Shown: positions 8,143-18,277 of the stretch, piece by piece
How the letters are laid out: each line of letters starts with the position of its first letter
Numbering within the stretch: the stretch's first letter is position 1
Assembly (NCBI GenBank): GCA_024275485.1
Contig: JAJRZA010000033.1
Span: 90,487 to 151,652, forward strand
Direction of reading: 5' to 3'
From: Candidatus Krumholzibacteriota bacterium
Lineage (GTDB): Bacteria; Krumholzibacteriota; Krumholzibacteriia; LZORAL124-64-63
DNA: 61,166 bases
The notes under the pieces: model-generated
The model's database searches: none
Seen by the model: only the letters and a program-made list of their open reading frames with translations
What the model was told of the DNA's origin: nothing
Program-made: the position numbers and the translations under genes

Positions 8143-10422
8143 TCAGAGCAATCCGTGGCGCCGGCGAAGAAACCATTCGCAAGCCAACAGCAGGACCACC
8201 ACAAACAGAAAAGGCCAACCGGAAGATGGGTTCCATTTGTGGCGGTTGGCGACCTCACTGCTATTCCAATCCAACCCTGCAAGGGCGGTCACCAGGGCGT
8301 TGACTCCAGAGTCGTCATGAAGGTTGAAATAGCTTCCGCTCAGTCGTTCAGCCAATTGTTGGAGCCGTCGTGCGTCCTGCCGCACCTGGGTCTGCTCCAC
8401 AGAGTGGGAAGTGATGACCAGTTCTTCCACTGGGCCCTCTACCACCGAATCGCCGTGCCCCAACAATTGAATCGTATACCTGCCGGGAGGCATGGCCGGC
8501 AGATTGAAGTTGTATTGTCCCCGCAATGAATCAAATCCACTGACAGGAAAAGACCTGGAATCACCGGGAGGACGGCCATCTTCCGGCTTTTGAACCTCCA
8601 GGCTCACTTTCCCGTCGACAATGGCATGGCCGCGCATATCTCGCCACTGACCGGCCAACCGAATGCTCTGGCCTTCCTGATAAAATGCCTGCCTGCCAAT
8701 AAAAGTCAGGCCCGATTCCCGCGTACCATCGGCCAACCAAACCAGAAGATTGCGCAGAATTTGGCGAACTGCGTGGATTTCCTCATTTTCATTTCCCGCA
8801 GAACCGCTGTTCCAGAAAGCCATCTCCCAAAGCCGACTGCCGCTCCAGAAAGCCACACGCCCCGCTGAACGCCGACCCACGACCAGCAAGGGAACTTCGG
8901 TGCCTTGACCTGTTTCAGTGTGCATGGCAACCAACAGTGATTGGAAGCCTTCCCGGGGACGGCACCGTACCACCGCTGGCAAAGGAGGTGCTTGGGCCAA
9001 AAGGTTGGCCCCCGAGACCATGGCCAAACCGGAGAAAACCGGATGGTCATAGGCCAGGGAGTCAGGTCTTGCAAACAGTGGTCCAGGTTCCCAGGCCGCC
9101 TGCTCCAGCGAAACCGGCAACAGAGCCAATAGCTGAGGCCCTGGTTGGGGCAAACGGCGAGCCAGGTTCACCATGGTACCTGGCAGGACCATCAACCCCA
9201 AACCGGCATCCACGGCCTGGCCAAGCAAGGAATGGTCCAGTCGTCCGTTGGTTCCACTCCAGCCTGCCAAAACAACCCCTTCATATTTCAGCCATTGTTG
9301 CAGGGTCGACGGAGCCACAAACGCGGTGAGGCTATCGGCAAAAACAAGCCCCTTCTCGGTTGCGTAAACCACATCCAGAGACAGTCGAGTCTCTCGCTGG
9401 GCGGCCTGGGCCAGGAAGCGAACATTCCACCCAGGCTTTTCAGCCAGCAGCAGAAGCCGAGTCCGGGCTTTGTGGATGTCCACTCCCAGTGACACCCGGT
9501 TATTGGCCAGGAAACGCTCGTTGTCCAGGGGCGAAACCTCCAACTCCAACATTTGCAAGCCGGTTTCCGAAGGCACATAGGAAAGCTCAAAATTGGTTGC
9601 CCCAGGTCCGGCCTGAATGGTTTTTTCTGCCAGAACCCGGTCACCCTGTTTGAGCCTCACCGTCACCGCAGCATCGACGGCCGCAGCCAGAGAACGATGC
9701 ATCACGGTGGCTTCCACCAAAACCTGATCGCCCTGGAAAGCTGTCTCCGGATATCTGACATCCTTGATCAACCGATCAGAACTGCCCACGGGGTCCCCCA
9801 CTCCCCCGGTGAATAAAGCTGATGAAGACAAAACCCCGCCCGAGCCAATGCGGTCACCGGAAGCATCACTCAAGCGAACAGTTTCCTGCCCGTCACTGAC
9901 CAGGACCAACGCCCGTACCGGATCGGCCGCCAAACGATTGCTGGCCTTCCTCAACAAGGCCGTCAAATTTGTGCCATGATTCAAGGGGTCGACAATGACC
10001 GGGTCCTGCAACCCAAATTCCTGCAAATCCGCAAGGCCATTTCCCCGAAAAACCCTGGTCTCCACCTCCAAATCCAAATGGGCCAATGCGGAGTCCACCT
10101 GGGCAATGGTTGCCAGGGCCTGGTCCCAGCGGACCTGATGCTGACTGCGTCCCTGCAATGCCATGCTGGCCGAATCCTCCACCAGGAAGACCAACTGCCC
10201 CGACACATCATGCCGAATCAGCCGGGACAAGATGGGACCGGCCAAAGCCAGGACCAACATCAGCAAGGCGCAAGAACGCAAACCGACCAGAGTCCGCCGC
10301 AACCCCGCAGAAGGTCCAGGCCGACTCTGGCCGTAAAAACGAACCGTCAGGATCATAGCCCCCGCCGCCACTACCAGCAGCAGGGGCCAACTCCAGGCGG
10401 GTGATGTCCAAAGAATGGACAC
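8143..10422 (-). CDS. BatA-like membrane protein with von Willebrand A-type domain
   Basis: The product has 759 residues. Two N-terminal membrane helices (about 10-30 and 48-68) precede a VWA-like domain, and a final membrane helix (WPFLFVVVLLLACEWFL) sits just before the C-terminus. This is the layout of BatA-type and VWA/glutamine-amidotransferase-like proteins with a large periplasmic part. The metal-site loop reads EDSAS at residues 82-86, so the usual first Asp of DxSxS is Glu; the later Thr (GTNLTALL) and Asp (LVLVSDGQE) are kept. The middle contains Ig-like strands and a class I amidotransferase-like segment around residues 390-450. The GTG start at 10422 lies three bases after the ppdK stop, so it should be co-transcribed. 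Function is unknown; related proteins have been linked to stress tolerance or envelope assembly. Confidence 0.7.
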   Translation of the reverse strand: MSILWTSPAWSWPLLLVVAAGAMILTVRFYGQSRPGPSAGLRRTLVGLRSCALLMLVLALAGPILSRLIRHDVSGQLVFLVEDSASMALQGRSQHQVRWDQALATIAQVDSALAHLDLEVETRVFRGNGLADLQEFGLQDPVIVDPLNHGTNLTALLRKASNRLAADPVRALVLVSDGQETVRLSDASGDRIGSGGVLSSSALFTGGVGDPVGSSDRLIKDVRYPETAFQGDQVLVEATVMHRSLAAAVDAAVTVRLKQGDRVLAEKTIQAGPGATNFELSYVPSETGLQMLELEVSPLDNERFLANNRVSLGVDIHKARTRLLLLAEKPGWNVRFLAQAAQRETRLSLDVVYATEKGLVFADSLTAFVAPSTLQQWLKYEGVVLAGWSGTNGRLDHSLLGQAVDAGLGLMVLPGTMVNLARRLPQPGPQLLALLPVSLEQAAWEPGPLFARPDSLAYDHPVFSGLAMVSGANLLAQAPPLPAVVRCRPREGFQSLLVAMHTETGQGTEVPLLVVGRRSAGRVAFWSGSRLWEMAFWNSGSAGNENEEIHAVRQILRNLLVWLADGTRESGLTFIGRQAFYQEGQSIRLAGQWRDMRGHAIVDGKVSLEVQKPEDGRPPGDSRSFPVSGFDSLRGQYNFNLPAMPPGRYTIQLLGHGDSVVEGPVEELVITSHSVEQTQVRQDARRLQQLAERLSGSYFNLHDDSGVNALVTALAGLDWNSSEVANRHKWNPSSGWPFLFVVVLLLACEWFLRRRHGLL

Positions 10423-10425
10423 TGC

Positions 10426-13119
10426 TTACTTGCCAGCTTCGAATTTTTCCCGGATGACAACCTGGGCGGCAGCCAACCGGGCGATGGGCACCCGGAAGGG
10501 TGAGCAACTCACATAGTCCAGTCCAACCTTGTGGAAGAAAGCCACACTGCTGGGATCGCCGCCGTGCTCGCCACAAACACCGAGGTGGATGTCCGGATTG
10601 CTCTTGCGACCCTTCAGGCAGGCCATTTCCACCAACTGTCCGACACCAGACTGGTCCAACTGCTGGAAGGGATCACTGGGCAATATGCCACGAGCCACAT
10701 ATTCACCCAGGAAAACGGCCGCATCGTCGCGACTGTAGCCAAAGGTCATCTGGGTTAGGTCGTTGGTGCCGAAGCTGAAGAAATCGGCAACTTCAGCCAT
10801 CCTGTCGGCCATCAGGGCTGCCCGGGGAATTTCGATCATGGTACCCACCAAGTATTTCACATCCGAGTTATTTTCGGCGATGATGGAGTCGCCAACTCGC
10901 AGGGCCATCTCGCGCAGGTCGCCCAGCTCCCGCTTGGTGCCAGTGAGGGGAATCATGATCTCCGGGATCACATCCACGCCATTTTTCTTCACGGCCACGG
11001 CCGCATTGATGATGGCTTCGACCTGCATCTCGTAAATCTCGGGATAAATCAGGCCCAGGCGGCATCCACGATGTCCCAGCATGGGATTCTCTTCATGAAG
11101 GGCGTCGACCTTGGCGGTGATTTCCTCCATCGTGACTCCCGAGGCGTCGGCAACACCCTGTTGGCCCGCCGCATCATGGGGCAGGAACTCGTGCAGGGGG
11201 GGGTCCAACAGGCGGATGGTCACCGGCAAACCGTCCATCTCCTCAAAAATGCCTTCAAAATCGGCTTGTTGCATGGGTTTTATTTTCACCAGGGCAATAC
11301 GACGTTCTTCCACGTTCTCGGCCAGAATCATTTGACGCATTTTGAGGATGCGATCTTCGCCGAAGAACATGTGCTCAGTGCGGCACAGACCAATACCCTC
11401 TGCTCCGAATTCGCGGGCCTGTCGACTGTCGGCAGGACTGTCGGCATTGGTGCGAACCTTCAGGCGACGGGTTGAATCGGCCCAGCCCATGATTTTTTCC
11501 AGGTTGGCATCATCCATGTGAGGCGGAACCAGGTTCGGAGCTCCATCAATGACAGAACCATTGGTTCCGTTGATGGTGACCATCTCACCGGCTTTGAAAG
11601 TTTTGCCACCGATGGTCATGGTGCCCGCAGCGACATCAACCAACAAGTCACCACACCCTGCAACACAGGGTATGCCCATGCCCCGAGCAACCACGGCCGC
11701 GTGACTGGTCATACCACCACGACTGGTCAAAATCCCCTGAGCCACATTCATGCCTGCGATGTCTTCGGGACTTGTTTCACGCCGAACCAGCACCACCCGT
11801 TTCCCGGCTTCAGCCTGAATCACGGCATCTTTGGCACTGAAAACGACCTCACCCTGGGCCGCACCCGGGCTGGCAGGAAGGCCGGTACCCAATACGCTCA
11901 ATTCAGCGTCGGGGTCAATTTGATCGTGAAGCAATTGGTCCAGATGATCGGGTTCAACCAGGAGCAGGGCCTGGTCCCGGGTTACCAATCCTTCAGTTTC
12001 CATTTCCACGGCCACGCGGATGGCGGCCACACCGGTGCGCTTGCCGCCGCGAGTCTGCAACATCCACAACCTGCCATCCTGAATGGTAAATTCAATATCC
12101 TGCATGTCCTTGTAGTGTTCTTCCAGGCGATTTCGGATACCATCCAAGGCTTGGTAGGATTCAGGCATGAGTTCTTCAAGGGTTGGTAATCCGTTGGCCT
12201 CGTTACCCTCAGGCAACAATTCTCGGCCATGATTGTTCAACTGTTGTGGTGTCCGGGTTCCGGCCACCACATCTTCACCCTGGGCATTGACCAGAAATTC
12301 ACCGTAGAAGTAGTTTTCACCGCTGGCAGGATCACGCGTAAAGGCGACACCGGTTGCACTGGTTTCACCCATGTTTCCAAAGACCATGGCCTGCACATTG
12401 ACCGCAGTTCCCCAATCGCCGGGAATGTGATTGATGCGACGATATTCAATGGCTCGCTCAACATTCCAACTCCTGAAAACGGCTTCAACGCCGCCCCAAA
12501 GCTGCTCAAAGGGATCTTTTGGAAAATCTTTATTGGTATCTTCCTTGATAATGCCCTTGAATGTGGCAATCAGGGACTTCAAGTCATCAACGGAAAATTC
12601 CGTATCCAGTTTCAAACCTCGTTCATCTTTGAGGGTATCAATGGCGTGTTCGAATTTATGACCTTCGACGCCCATGACCACGTCACCATACATCTGTACC
12701 AGGCGGCGATAGCTGTCGAAACTGAAACGTTCGTTTCCACTGACGTTGGTTAGGCCCTGAACAGTATCATCGTTCAAGCCAAGGTTGAGCACTGTATCCA
12801 TCATGCCGGGCATGGAAACTCGGGCCCCGGAGCGCACCGAAAAGAGCAGCGGGTCTGCGGCATCGGCAAACTTCTTGCCCATGATGGCTTCCACTTTACC
12901 CAGGGCTTCTTTCACTTCGGTTTTGAGCTCCTCGGATAAAACATTGGTTTGCTGGTATTCGATACACTGTTCCGTGGTGATGGTGAATCCCGGCGGTACG
13001 GGAATATTCAGCCCCGTCATTTCGGCCAGGTTGGCACCCTTGCCACCAAGCAGATTTCTCATTCCGGCATCGCCATCAGCGGTGCCGTCTCCAAAGAAAA
13101 ACACCCTTTTGCTGTTCAT
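10426..13119 (-). CDS. ppdK: pyruvate, phosphate dikinase
   Basis: This enzyme interconverts pyruvate + ATP + phosphate with phosphoenolpyruvate + AMP + pyrophosphate in the cytoplasm, linking glycolysis and gluconeogenesis. At about 897 residues it has the usual family length. The N-terminal nucleotide-binding domain shows LLGGKGANLAEM and VPPGFTIT. The swivelling phosphohistidine domain carries the catalytic His in GGMTSHAAVVARGMG. The PEP/pyruvate barrel has the C-terminal active-site motif GVCGEHGGDP. The open frame extends to 13143, but ATG 13119 is preferred because GGAG sits five bases upstream and the protein then begins MNSKRVFFFGDG. It is the first gene of a cluster whose other members are envelope proteins, an unusual partnership. 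The stop is TAA. Confidence 0.97.
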   Translation of the reverse strand: MNSKRVFFFGDGTADGDAGMRNLLGGKGANLAEMTGLNIPVPPGFTITTEQCIEYQQTNVLSEELKTEVKEALGKVEAIMGKKFADAADPLLFSVRSGARVSMPGMMDTVLNLGLNDDTVQGLTNVSGNERFSFDSYRRLVQMYGDVVMGVEGHKFEHAIDTLKDERGLKLDTEFSVDDLKSLIATFKGIIKEDTNKDFPKDPFEQLWGGVEAVFRSWNVERAIEYRRINHIPGDWGTAVNVQAMVFGNMGETSATGVAFTRDPASGENYFYGEFLVNAQGEDVVAGTRTPQQLNNHGRELLPEGNEANGLPTLEELMPESYQALDGIRNRLEEHYKDMQDIEFTIQDGRLWMLQTRGGKRTGVAAIRVAVEMETEGLVTRDQALLLVEPDHLDQLLHDQIDPDAELSVLGTGLPASPGAAQGEVVFSAKDAVIQAEAGKRVVLVRRETSPEDIAGMNVAQGILTSRGGMTSHAAVVARGMGIPCVAGCGDLLVDVAAGTMTIGGKTFKAGEMVTINGTNGSVIDGAPNLVPPHMDDANLEKIMGWADSTRRLKVRTNADSPADSRQAREFGAEGIGLCRTEHMFFGEDRILKMRQMILAENVEERRIALVKIKPMQQADFEGIFEEMDGLPVTIRLLDPPLHEFLPHDAAGQQGVADASGVTMEEITAKVDALHEENPMLGHRGCRLGLIYPEIYEMQVEAIINAAVAVKKNGVDVIPEIMIPLTGTKRELGDLREMALRVGDSIIAENNSDVKYLVGTMIEIPRAALMADRMAEVADFFSFGTNDLTQMTFGYSRDDAAVFLGEYVARGILPSDPFQQLDQSGVGQLVEMACLKGRKSNPDIHLGVCGEHGGDPSSVAFFHKVGLDYVSCSPFRVPIARLAAAQVVIREKFEAGK

Positions 13120-13224
13120 GATCGCTCCATTGGAAAGAGTCATGGCCGGACACCAGCTTACCCGACGCCCATACCCAGATTAAGCTACACATGGTGCAAG
13201 TAGCACCCTTTTGCCACCAGCGTC

Positions 13225-13263
13225 AAATAAAAACACGGCCCCGAATTGTTGCCGGAACCGTGC
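13225..13263 (-). terminator. rho-independent terminator of the lipoprotein/propeller unit
   Basis: On the minus strand a 9-bp stem (13254-13262 with 13234-13242, two G-T pairs) and an 11-base loop are followed by a T-rich run at 13227-13233. It lies about 40 bases after the stop of the propeller gene and before ppdK. Confidence 0.75.
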
Positions 13264-13300
13264 TTAAGCTGACCGGAAGCCAGTATCATTATTGTTCCGT

Positions 13301-15637
13301 CTAGCGAATGATCACCAACCTGCCCCAATAGTCCTCCTGTTGGGGCATTTCCACTTTGTACAGGTAGACCCCAGGACTAACCTGTTCGTCATGCCGGTTG
13401 CGAGTTCTCCAGAACATATTGCCGCCATGCAGGTTGTCCGGTCCCAGATTGATGACATCGTCTCCTGCAGTGGTAAAGATCCTTACCCGAGAACCTTCCG
13501 GCAGGTTGGTGAATGTGACAGTCTCACCCTCCTGACCCGGAAGTCCACTGTCTATTCGCAAAGGGTTGGGGAAAACATAAATTTCCTCGCCACCTGATGC
13601 GGGTGCCGAAGGTTCGTTCAGCAGGAAAGAAGTTCGATTCCCATTCCCGGAAAACGGAGAGAGCGAATCGCCATTCCACCGGGGTGAATACACCGGAATC
13701 TGGGAGTTGTTCTGAGGCGAACTGAGTGCTGTATTGCCGTAGTCATAGGATGAAATGGCGTAGTGGTAGGAAAAGCCATTAAAAACCTCTTCATCAAAAA
13801 AGCGTATGGTATCCGGAGTATCAAAATTGAAACAGGCGGCTCTTTTGGAGTTGTAGCACTGGGGTACAATTTCAAAATTGACATTGCCACAGTAGCCTTC
13901 AATACAGGCTTCGGGATTCACACGATCGAAATTACCAATCAAAATCATATCATCCGGAGTGTGGGAAGGAGCACGCCAAACGCTCCATCCCTGAAAAGTT
14001 TGGCATTTAAGTCTGAATTGGAACCCTGGTACTATATTTCCTATATCAAAAGAAATGTCCAATCCCAGTTCCAAGGACCGCAGACCCGAAGTGGTCGAGC
14101 TGTTGTAAGTATCGGACAAGACTATTGGTGAGCGCTCCAGGTATATCCCACCGCCATAGGAGCCCATGAAGAAATCACCACTGGAATCGCCCACCAAGAC
14201 CAGGCGAGTTCCCTTTTTCAGCAGGGGTTGTTCAGCCAGGTGCGCCCAGGTGATACCTTGATCCGCACTCACCAGCACGGACCAATCATCCTGGAGGCAA
14301 TAGTAATTACCGGAAGGGCCATCGGAGGCAATCAAGTTCATGGCCCTGAGGCTCCCCAGACTCTCGTTGCTCACATCGGCACCAACCAAAACCCAGGTGC
14401 TGCCACCATCTGTTGTGCGGTACATGCCTTTGTTCTTCATGCCGACAACCATCAGATCAGGATTGGCGCGATCAACCATAATGCTGGCAGCACTAAAGAT
14501 CCAGGCTCCGGCATTGTCAGGATCCACAACCATCAGATCACCGTAGGTGTCGCTCCAGGTTTGTCCCCCATCAAAACTTTGGAAAACGCCGTTGTCATCC
14601 ATGGCAACCAGGACATGATCAGGATCGGACGGGTCTGTAACGATTTCGTTGACCCTCAGGGGCAACGTTGTTTCGGTATCGGGATCGTCTAGATCGACTT
14701 CCACCAACAGGTTCGAGCGCTGGAATGACCCACCGTTGTCAGACGAAGAAAACAATCCGAAAGTAGGAACAAAAACCCAGAGCTTCCCGGGTGACCATTC
14801 GAGTCCCTTGATATTAACAGTGGAGGGAGCCGGTTCAAAATCGGGATCCAGATTGGCACCCCACTGGGCAAAACTTTCGCCACCATCATTGGTGACGTAC
14901 AAACCATCACCGGCAGTCCCAACGGCAAAATGATCGTTGTTGAGGGGAGAGATACTCACCCAATTGATAGTCAGAGAATCAGTGAACAAATCTTCAGCGA
15001 ATCTGCTCCACCTGCCTCCATCATATTTGAATAGACCCTTCGGGCTGGATTCAACAACCTGCCCACCAGAAAAACCAGCAATGGCAAAACCATTGGTTCC
15101 CAGGTCTAGAGCAGAAGTATTGGTCTGTCGCCAGGCCATGGGAAGATCAAGATTTTTTTGTTCCCATAATCCGGTAGTTTCACTGAACTGAAAAATACCA
15201 CCGTTGTTGGCCAAGTTGATTGTACCTGCCAGAACCCCGTATGTCGTGGGACCTTCCGTCACCCAGGTCAACAGCATGGTGGAAGGTCCAGTTGACCCAA
15301 CCTCCCCGGAATAAATGGTATCAAAAACCATCTGGCGATCCACCTGGTCACCAAATCCGCCTTCAACAGAGACCCCGTAGTCCAACCCATCAACATCGGT
15401 CAATGCATAACAAGTTGCTTGTTCCAGGCCCAGATCTCCCCAACTGATGGTCACCCCGGGCCGACCTGAGATTTGTTGTTTCAACACCAGTGCATCTGGC
15501 GAAATAAGAAGAAGCGAATCATTGGCACAGGATATATCCGGTGTTAGGGCCAGGCTCTGAAGTCCTGGCAAAACCAGTAGGAAAATGGCCAGCAGCCTGA
15601 CAATAGACCGGTGGGTTTCCAAGTTCCCTGTTTTCAT
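13301..15637 (-). CDS. exported Asp-box beta-propeller protein with C-terminal FlgD-like sorting domain
   Basis: The product is about 778 residues. A signal peptide (around residues 10-35, ending QSLA) is followed by a sortilin/BNR-type beta-propeller. At least five Asp-box turns are visible: TNDGGESFAQW, SSDNGGSF, SFDGGQTW, TTDGGSTW and SADQGITW. The C-terminal 90 residues (EEIYVFPNPLRI..., SPGVYLYKVEM...RLVIIR) form a FlgD-like domain used for secretion or surface attachment in FCB bacteria. ATG 15637 is chosen over the open-frame start at 15661 because AGGGA lies seven bases before it. It is the last gene of a three-gene unit and is followed by a clear terminator. Asp-box propellers often bind glycans or act as scaffolds; the ligand here is unknown. 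Confidence 0.8.
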   Translation of the reverse strand: MKTGNLETHRSIVRLLAIFLLVLPGLQSLALTPDISCANDSLLLISPDALVLKQQISGRPGVTISWGDLGLEQATCYALTDVDGLDYGVSVEGGFGDQVDRQMVFDTIYSGEVGSTGPSTMLLTWVTEGPTTYGVLAGTINLANNGGIFQFSETTGLWEQKNLDLPMAWRQTNTSALDLGTNGFAIAGFSGGQVVESSPKGLFKYDGGRWSRFAEDLFTDSLTINWVSISPLNNDHFAVGTAGDGLYVTNDGGESFAQWGANLDPDFEPAPSTVNIKGLEWSPGKLWVFVPTFGLFSSSDNGGSFQRSNLLVEVDLDDPDTETTLPLRVNEIVTDPSDPDHVLVAMDDNGVFQSFDGGQTWSDTYGDLMVVDPDNAGAWIFSAASIMVDRANPDLMVVGMKNKGMYRTTDGGSTWVLVGADVSNESLGSLRAMNLIASDGPSGNYYCLQDDWSVLVSADQGITWAHLAEQPLLKKGTRLVLVGDSSGDFFMGSYGGGIYLERSPIVLSDTYNSSTTSGLRSLELGLDISFDIGNIVPGFQFRLKCQTFQGWSVWRAPSHTPDDMILIGNFDRVNPEACIEGYCGNVNFEIVPQCYNSKRAACFNFDTPDTIRFFDEEVFNGFSYHYAISSYDYGNTALSSPQNNSQIPVYSPRWNGDSLSPFSGNGNRTSFLLNEPSAPASGGEEIYVFPNPLRIDSGLPGQEGETVTFTNLPEGSRVRIFTTAGDDVINLGPDNLHGGNMFWRTRNRHDEQVSPGVYLYKVEMPQQEDYWGRLVIIR

Positions 15638-15720
15638 CAATTCCCTGCCTTTCAAGCCCAATACGGACTGTCAAATGTGATATTTCCGGAGGACCTCGGT
15701 TAGGGCCCGAATTTTCAAAA

Positions 15721-18228
15721 TCAAGGGGTGGTGGGCCCACCCTGTTCAAGCGGGAGACCAAAATGCTCACCCAGTACCCACAAGATGGCCTTCTGGCTCT
15801 CAGCATGATCAAAGCGGTAGGGGTCAAAGCCCCAGTAGACATCGGCTTTTTGAACTGGCTTGTCTTCAATGGTTTTGTATGAGAAATAACCATACACTCT
15901 GCCGGTTACCCTGGCAGCAGCCAACGGAACTGGCTCTCCACCATCTTCAGGGACGTAGGTGGTCAACGCCATTTCTCCACAAATGGATTTAAGCTGGTTG
16001 CTGGAATAAACACTTCCGGGCCAAGCGTCATCACCGGCCTCCCAAATGGATTCTCGCATCCAATCCAACCGGCCAACACCGGTGAACATGGGTTCGATGC
16101 ATTGACCCTGATAGCCCAAATCACATTCCTGAATAATTACGGCGGTGGGTCGGTCGGAAATTTTATCGTTCATAAACTCATCACCGGTGAAGGGATATTC
16201 CAGTATCAGCGCGGTGTCCAATCCGGCTCCAACCATGGGATCCCGCCAATCCATACCCGCATGGGTATTGATCACATCGGAAATCGCACCAAGCCCAATA
16301 GCCCAATGGGAGCGGAAATCTTCTGCAAGCTTGAGCTGTTTCAAACCCGAACAGGGGCTCTTTCGCTCCTGATCAGCAGACAAAATTCGGCCATAAATGT
16401 TCTTGTTCAGGGGAATAGTCCAATCCAGGGCAGTGATCCCCGCCGTAGCATAAGGGTACAACAGAGGCCCACGCGGAACTTCAGTACCATCATTCAGCTC
16501 ATTGGTACCAAAACCAACCACAAAGATCTCACCACCCAAAGAAAAATTCTCCACGGTCGAATCAAAAATAATCGGAACCATATAGTTATCCACTTCCAGG
16601 AACGATTCCATGGAACGATCCCCCGCGAGGAATATATTCCCCCCCTGGGCTTGATAGGGATGCAACCAGACAAATTTGTCGCCGGAGGCATCAGGACGGA
16701 AGTTGACAAACATGGGTTGAACAGTGTGAGATCGAGCCATGATAAGCGCTGCTTTATAATTTACCAAGACCTCGTAATCAAAATCTCCACTGGTGTGATC
16801 ATAACGGTCGCGTTCAAAACTAAAATTCTCAACCCCACCGATGTTGTCTAGGAATTCCCAATACGCATTGCGGAATTCCTCTTTGTCATAGGCAAAACTT
16901 CCAGTTTCGTTGGGCCAACGATTGGTTTGATCGTCAACTACCTGATCCACTAAGACCAGATTGAGCTGGTTCTCCCTGCTTACGAAAGGAATAACCGTAA
17001 GATTCCAGCGAAGAACATTCACCGCACCGGAATCGTCCACGGCCCGAATCCAAAATGAATGATCCCCCTGGGAATAGGACCGCTCTTCAGCAAAGCGGTT
17101 TTGCTCACCCAAGCCTGGTGGTACAGACCAGCCGTCATCATTTGGATCTTCCACGTCGGCAAGGTCCCATCCATGACGTATTGAGACCACCCTTCCTGCA
17201 TAACTGCTGGAATCGACGGTCCATTGGAAGTTCAAAGGCTGATTGGAAGCAATATTGTTGGAGCTGAAACTGCTACCCAGCCCCAAAAAAGGCTCACTGG
17301 CAGATATGGTGGGTTCGAACTGACCCTCTGAAATTCTGAGATTCAAGACTTGCCTGTTGTAAACCCTACCAATACTCACAGCACCAGCGGTATCGCGTGC
17401 CTGCACCGCAAAAAGAAAATATCGGCCATCGCTGTCGTTGGTTGGGAAACTAACTTTGCGTTCCTCTTCATCGTCACCGTAACGGGCCCAGGAGGTCCAA
17501 AGGGGATCCTCGAAATCAATCAAGTCAGGATACTGATTGTACAAGTAAGCATTTGAGATGTCAAACGTCCCGCCACTGCCATCATCAACTTCTGCCGGAA
17601 TCCAGAGGAACCTGACGTGGGTGGGAACACCCAACTCAAAATCCGTATCAAAACCTTCATAGGTAAGATTAACCGTTGCTGGTACGGAATAGGAACTCGA
17701 ACTGGAGTTCGTTCCGGCAAATTCCGCCAGACAAGTGGGCACCAGGGTTGTGGAGGTAAAAGTAATCAAGGCAGGAGAAGGATCCACGCCTCCTTTGTCA
17801 TCCACTGTTCGAACAAAGAGACTGTGGGTCCGGAAACTTCGTTCGGAGCCAGCCGGATCTCCGGGAAACCCTTCCTGATCGGCCAAGACAAAAAAGGAGG
17901 TATCAGTGGCAGTGGTGAAGTGCCAGGGATGGATTTCAGCGCCTGTGAGAGGATCACGTGTCAACGTATCCCTGGGACTGATGCCATCAATTCCATTGTC
18001 GCTTATTTTCCACTGGAATCCGGCCACCCGTCCGTCAGGGTCGCTCCCGGTCCAAAAGAATTCCACTTTGAACCCGGCTTCCAATAAGGTGGGCGGCTCC
18101 CCGGTCAACCGTGTATCGGGCCGACTGTTGGGAACCAGGCTTCCACTCAACTCGGTGTTGGTAGAGCATCCAATCAGAACCAGAAAAATCATCCCGGCCA
18201 AACTGATCGCGATTTTACGCCTTGTCAT
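15721..18228 (-). CDS. large lipoprotein with Ig-like (SDPDG) domains
   Basis: The product is about 835 residues. The N-terminus MTRRKIAISLAGMIFLVLIGC is a lipoprotein signal with lipobox LIGC. Early domains carry the FFWTGSDPDGRVAGFQWKISD motif and RTVDDKGGVDPSPA, features of Ig-like/cadherin-like domains in FCB lipoproteins, and a second copy (LNFQWTVDSSSYAGRVVSIRHGW) follows near residue 350. The last 400 residues look like a separate alpha/beta domain, possibly glutamine-amidotransferase-like or hydrolase-like; I cannot name it. ATG 18228 has a perfect AGGAG nine bases upstream; the open frame begins 33 bases earlier. The gene just upstream encodes a related lipoprotein, suggesting duplication and divergence. 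The product should be anchored in the periplasm or outer membrane. Confidence 0.7.
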   Translation of the reverse strand: MTRRKIAISLAGMIFLVLIGCSTNTELSGSLVPNSRPDTRLTGEPPTLLEAGFKVEFFWTGSDPDGRVAGFQWKISDNGIDGISPRDTLTRDPLTGAEIHPWHFTTATDTSFFVLADQEGFPGDPAGSERSFRTHSLFVRTVDDKGGVDPSPALITFTSTTLVPTCLAEFAGTNSSSSSYSVPATVNLTYEGFDTDFELGVPTHVRFLWIPAEVDDGSGGTFDISNAYLYNQYPDLIDFEDPLWTSWARYGDDEEERKVSFPTNDSDGRYFLFAVQARDTAGAVSIGRVYNRQVLNLRISEGQFEPTISASEPFLGLGSSFSSNNIASNQPLNFQWTVDSSSYAGRVVSIRHGWDLADVEDPNDDGWSVPPGLGEQNRFAEERSYSQGDHSFWIRAVDDSGAVNVLRWNLTVIPFVSRENQLNLVLVDQVVDDQTNRWPNETGSFAYDKEEFRNAYWEFLDNIGGVENFSFERDRYDHTSGDFDYEVLVNYKAALIMARSHTVQPMFVNFRPDASGDKFVWLHPYQAQGGNIFLAGDRSMESFLEVDNYMVPIIFDSTVENFSLGGEIFVVGFGTNELNDGTEVPRGPLLYPYATAGITALDWTIPLNKNIYGRILSADQERKSPCSGLKQLKLAEDFRSHWAIGLGAISDVINTHAGMDWRDPMVGAGLDTALILEYPFTGDEFMNDKISDRPTAVIIQECDLGYQGQCIEPMFTGVGRLDWMRESIWEAGDDAWPGSVYSSNQLKSICGEMALTTYVPEDGGEPVPLAAARVTGRVYGYFSYKTIEDKPVQKADVYWGFDPYRFDHAESQKAILWVLGEHFGLPLEQGGPTTP

Positions 18229-18277
18229 TGAGTTTCTCCTAGAAACATTTGGTCGTCTCAAGCTACTTTCGAAGCAC

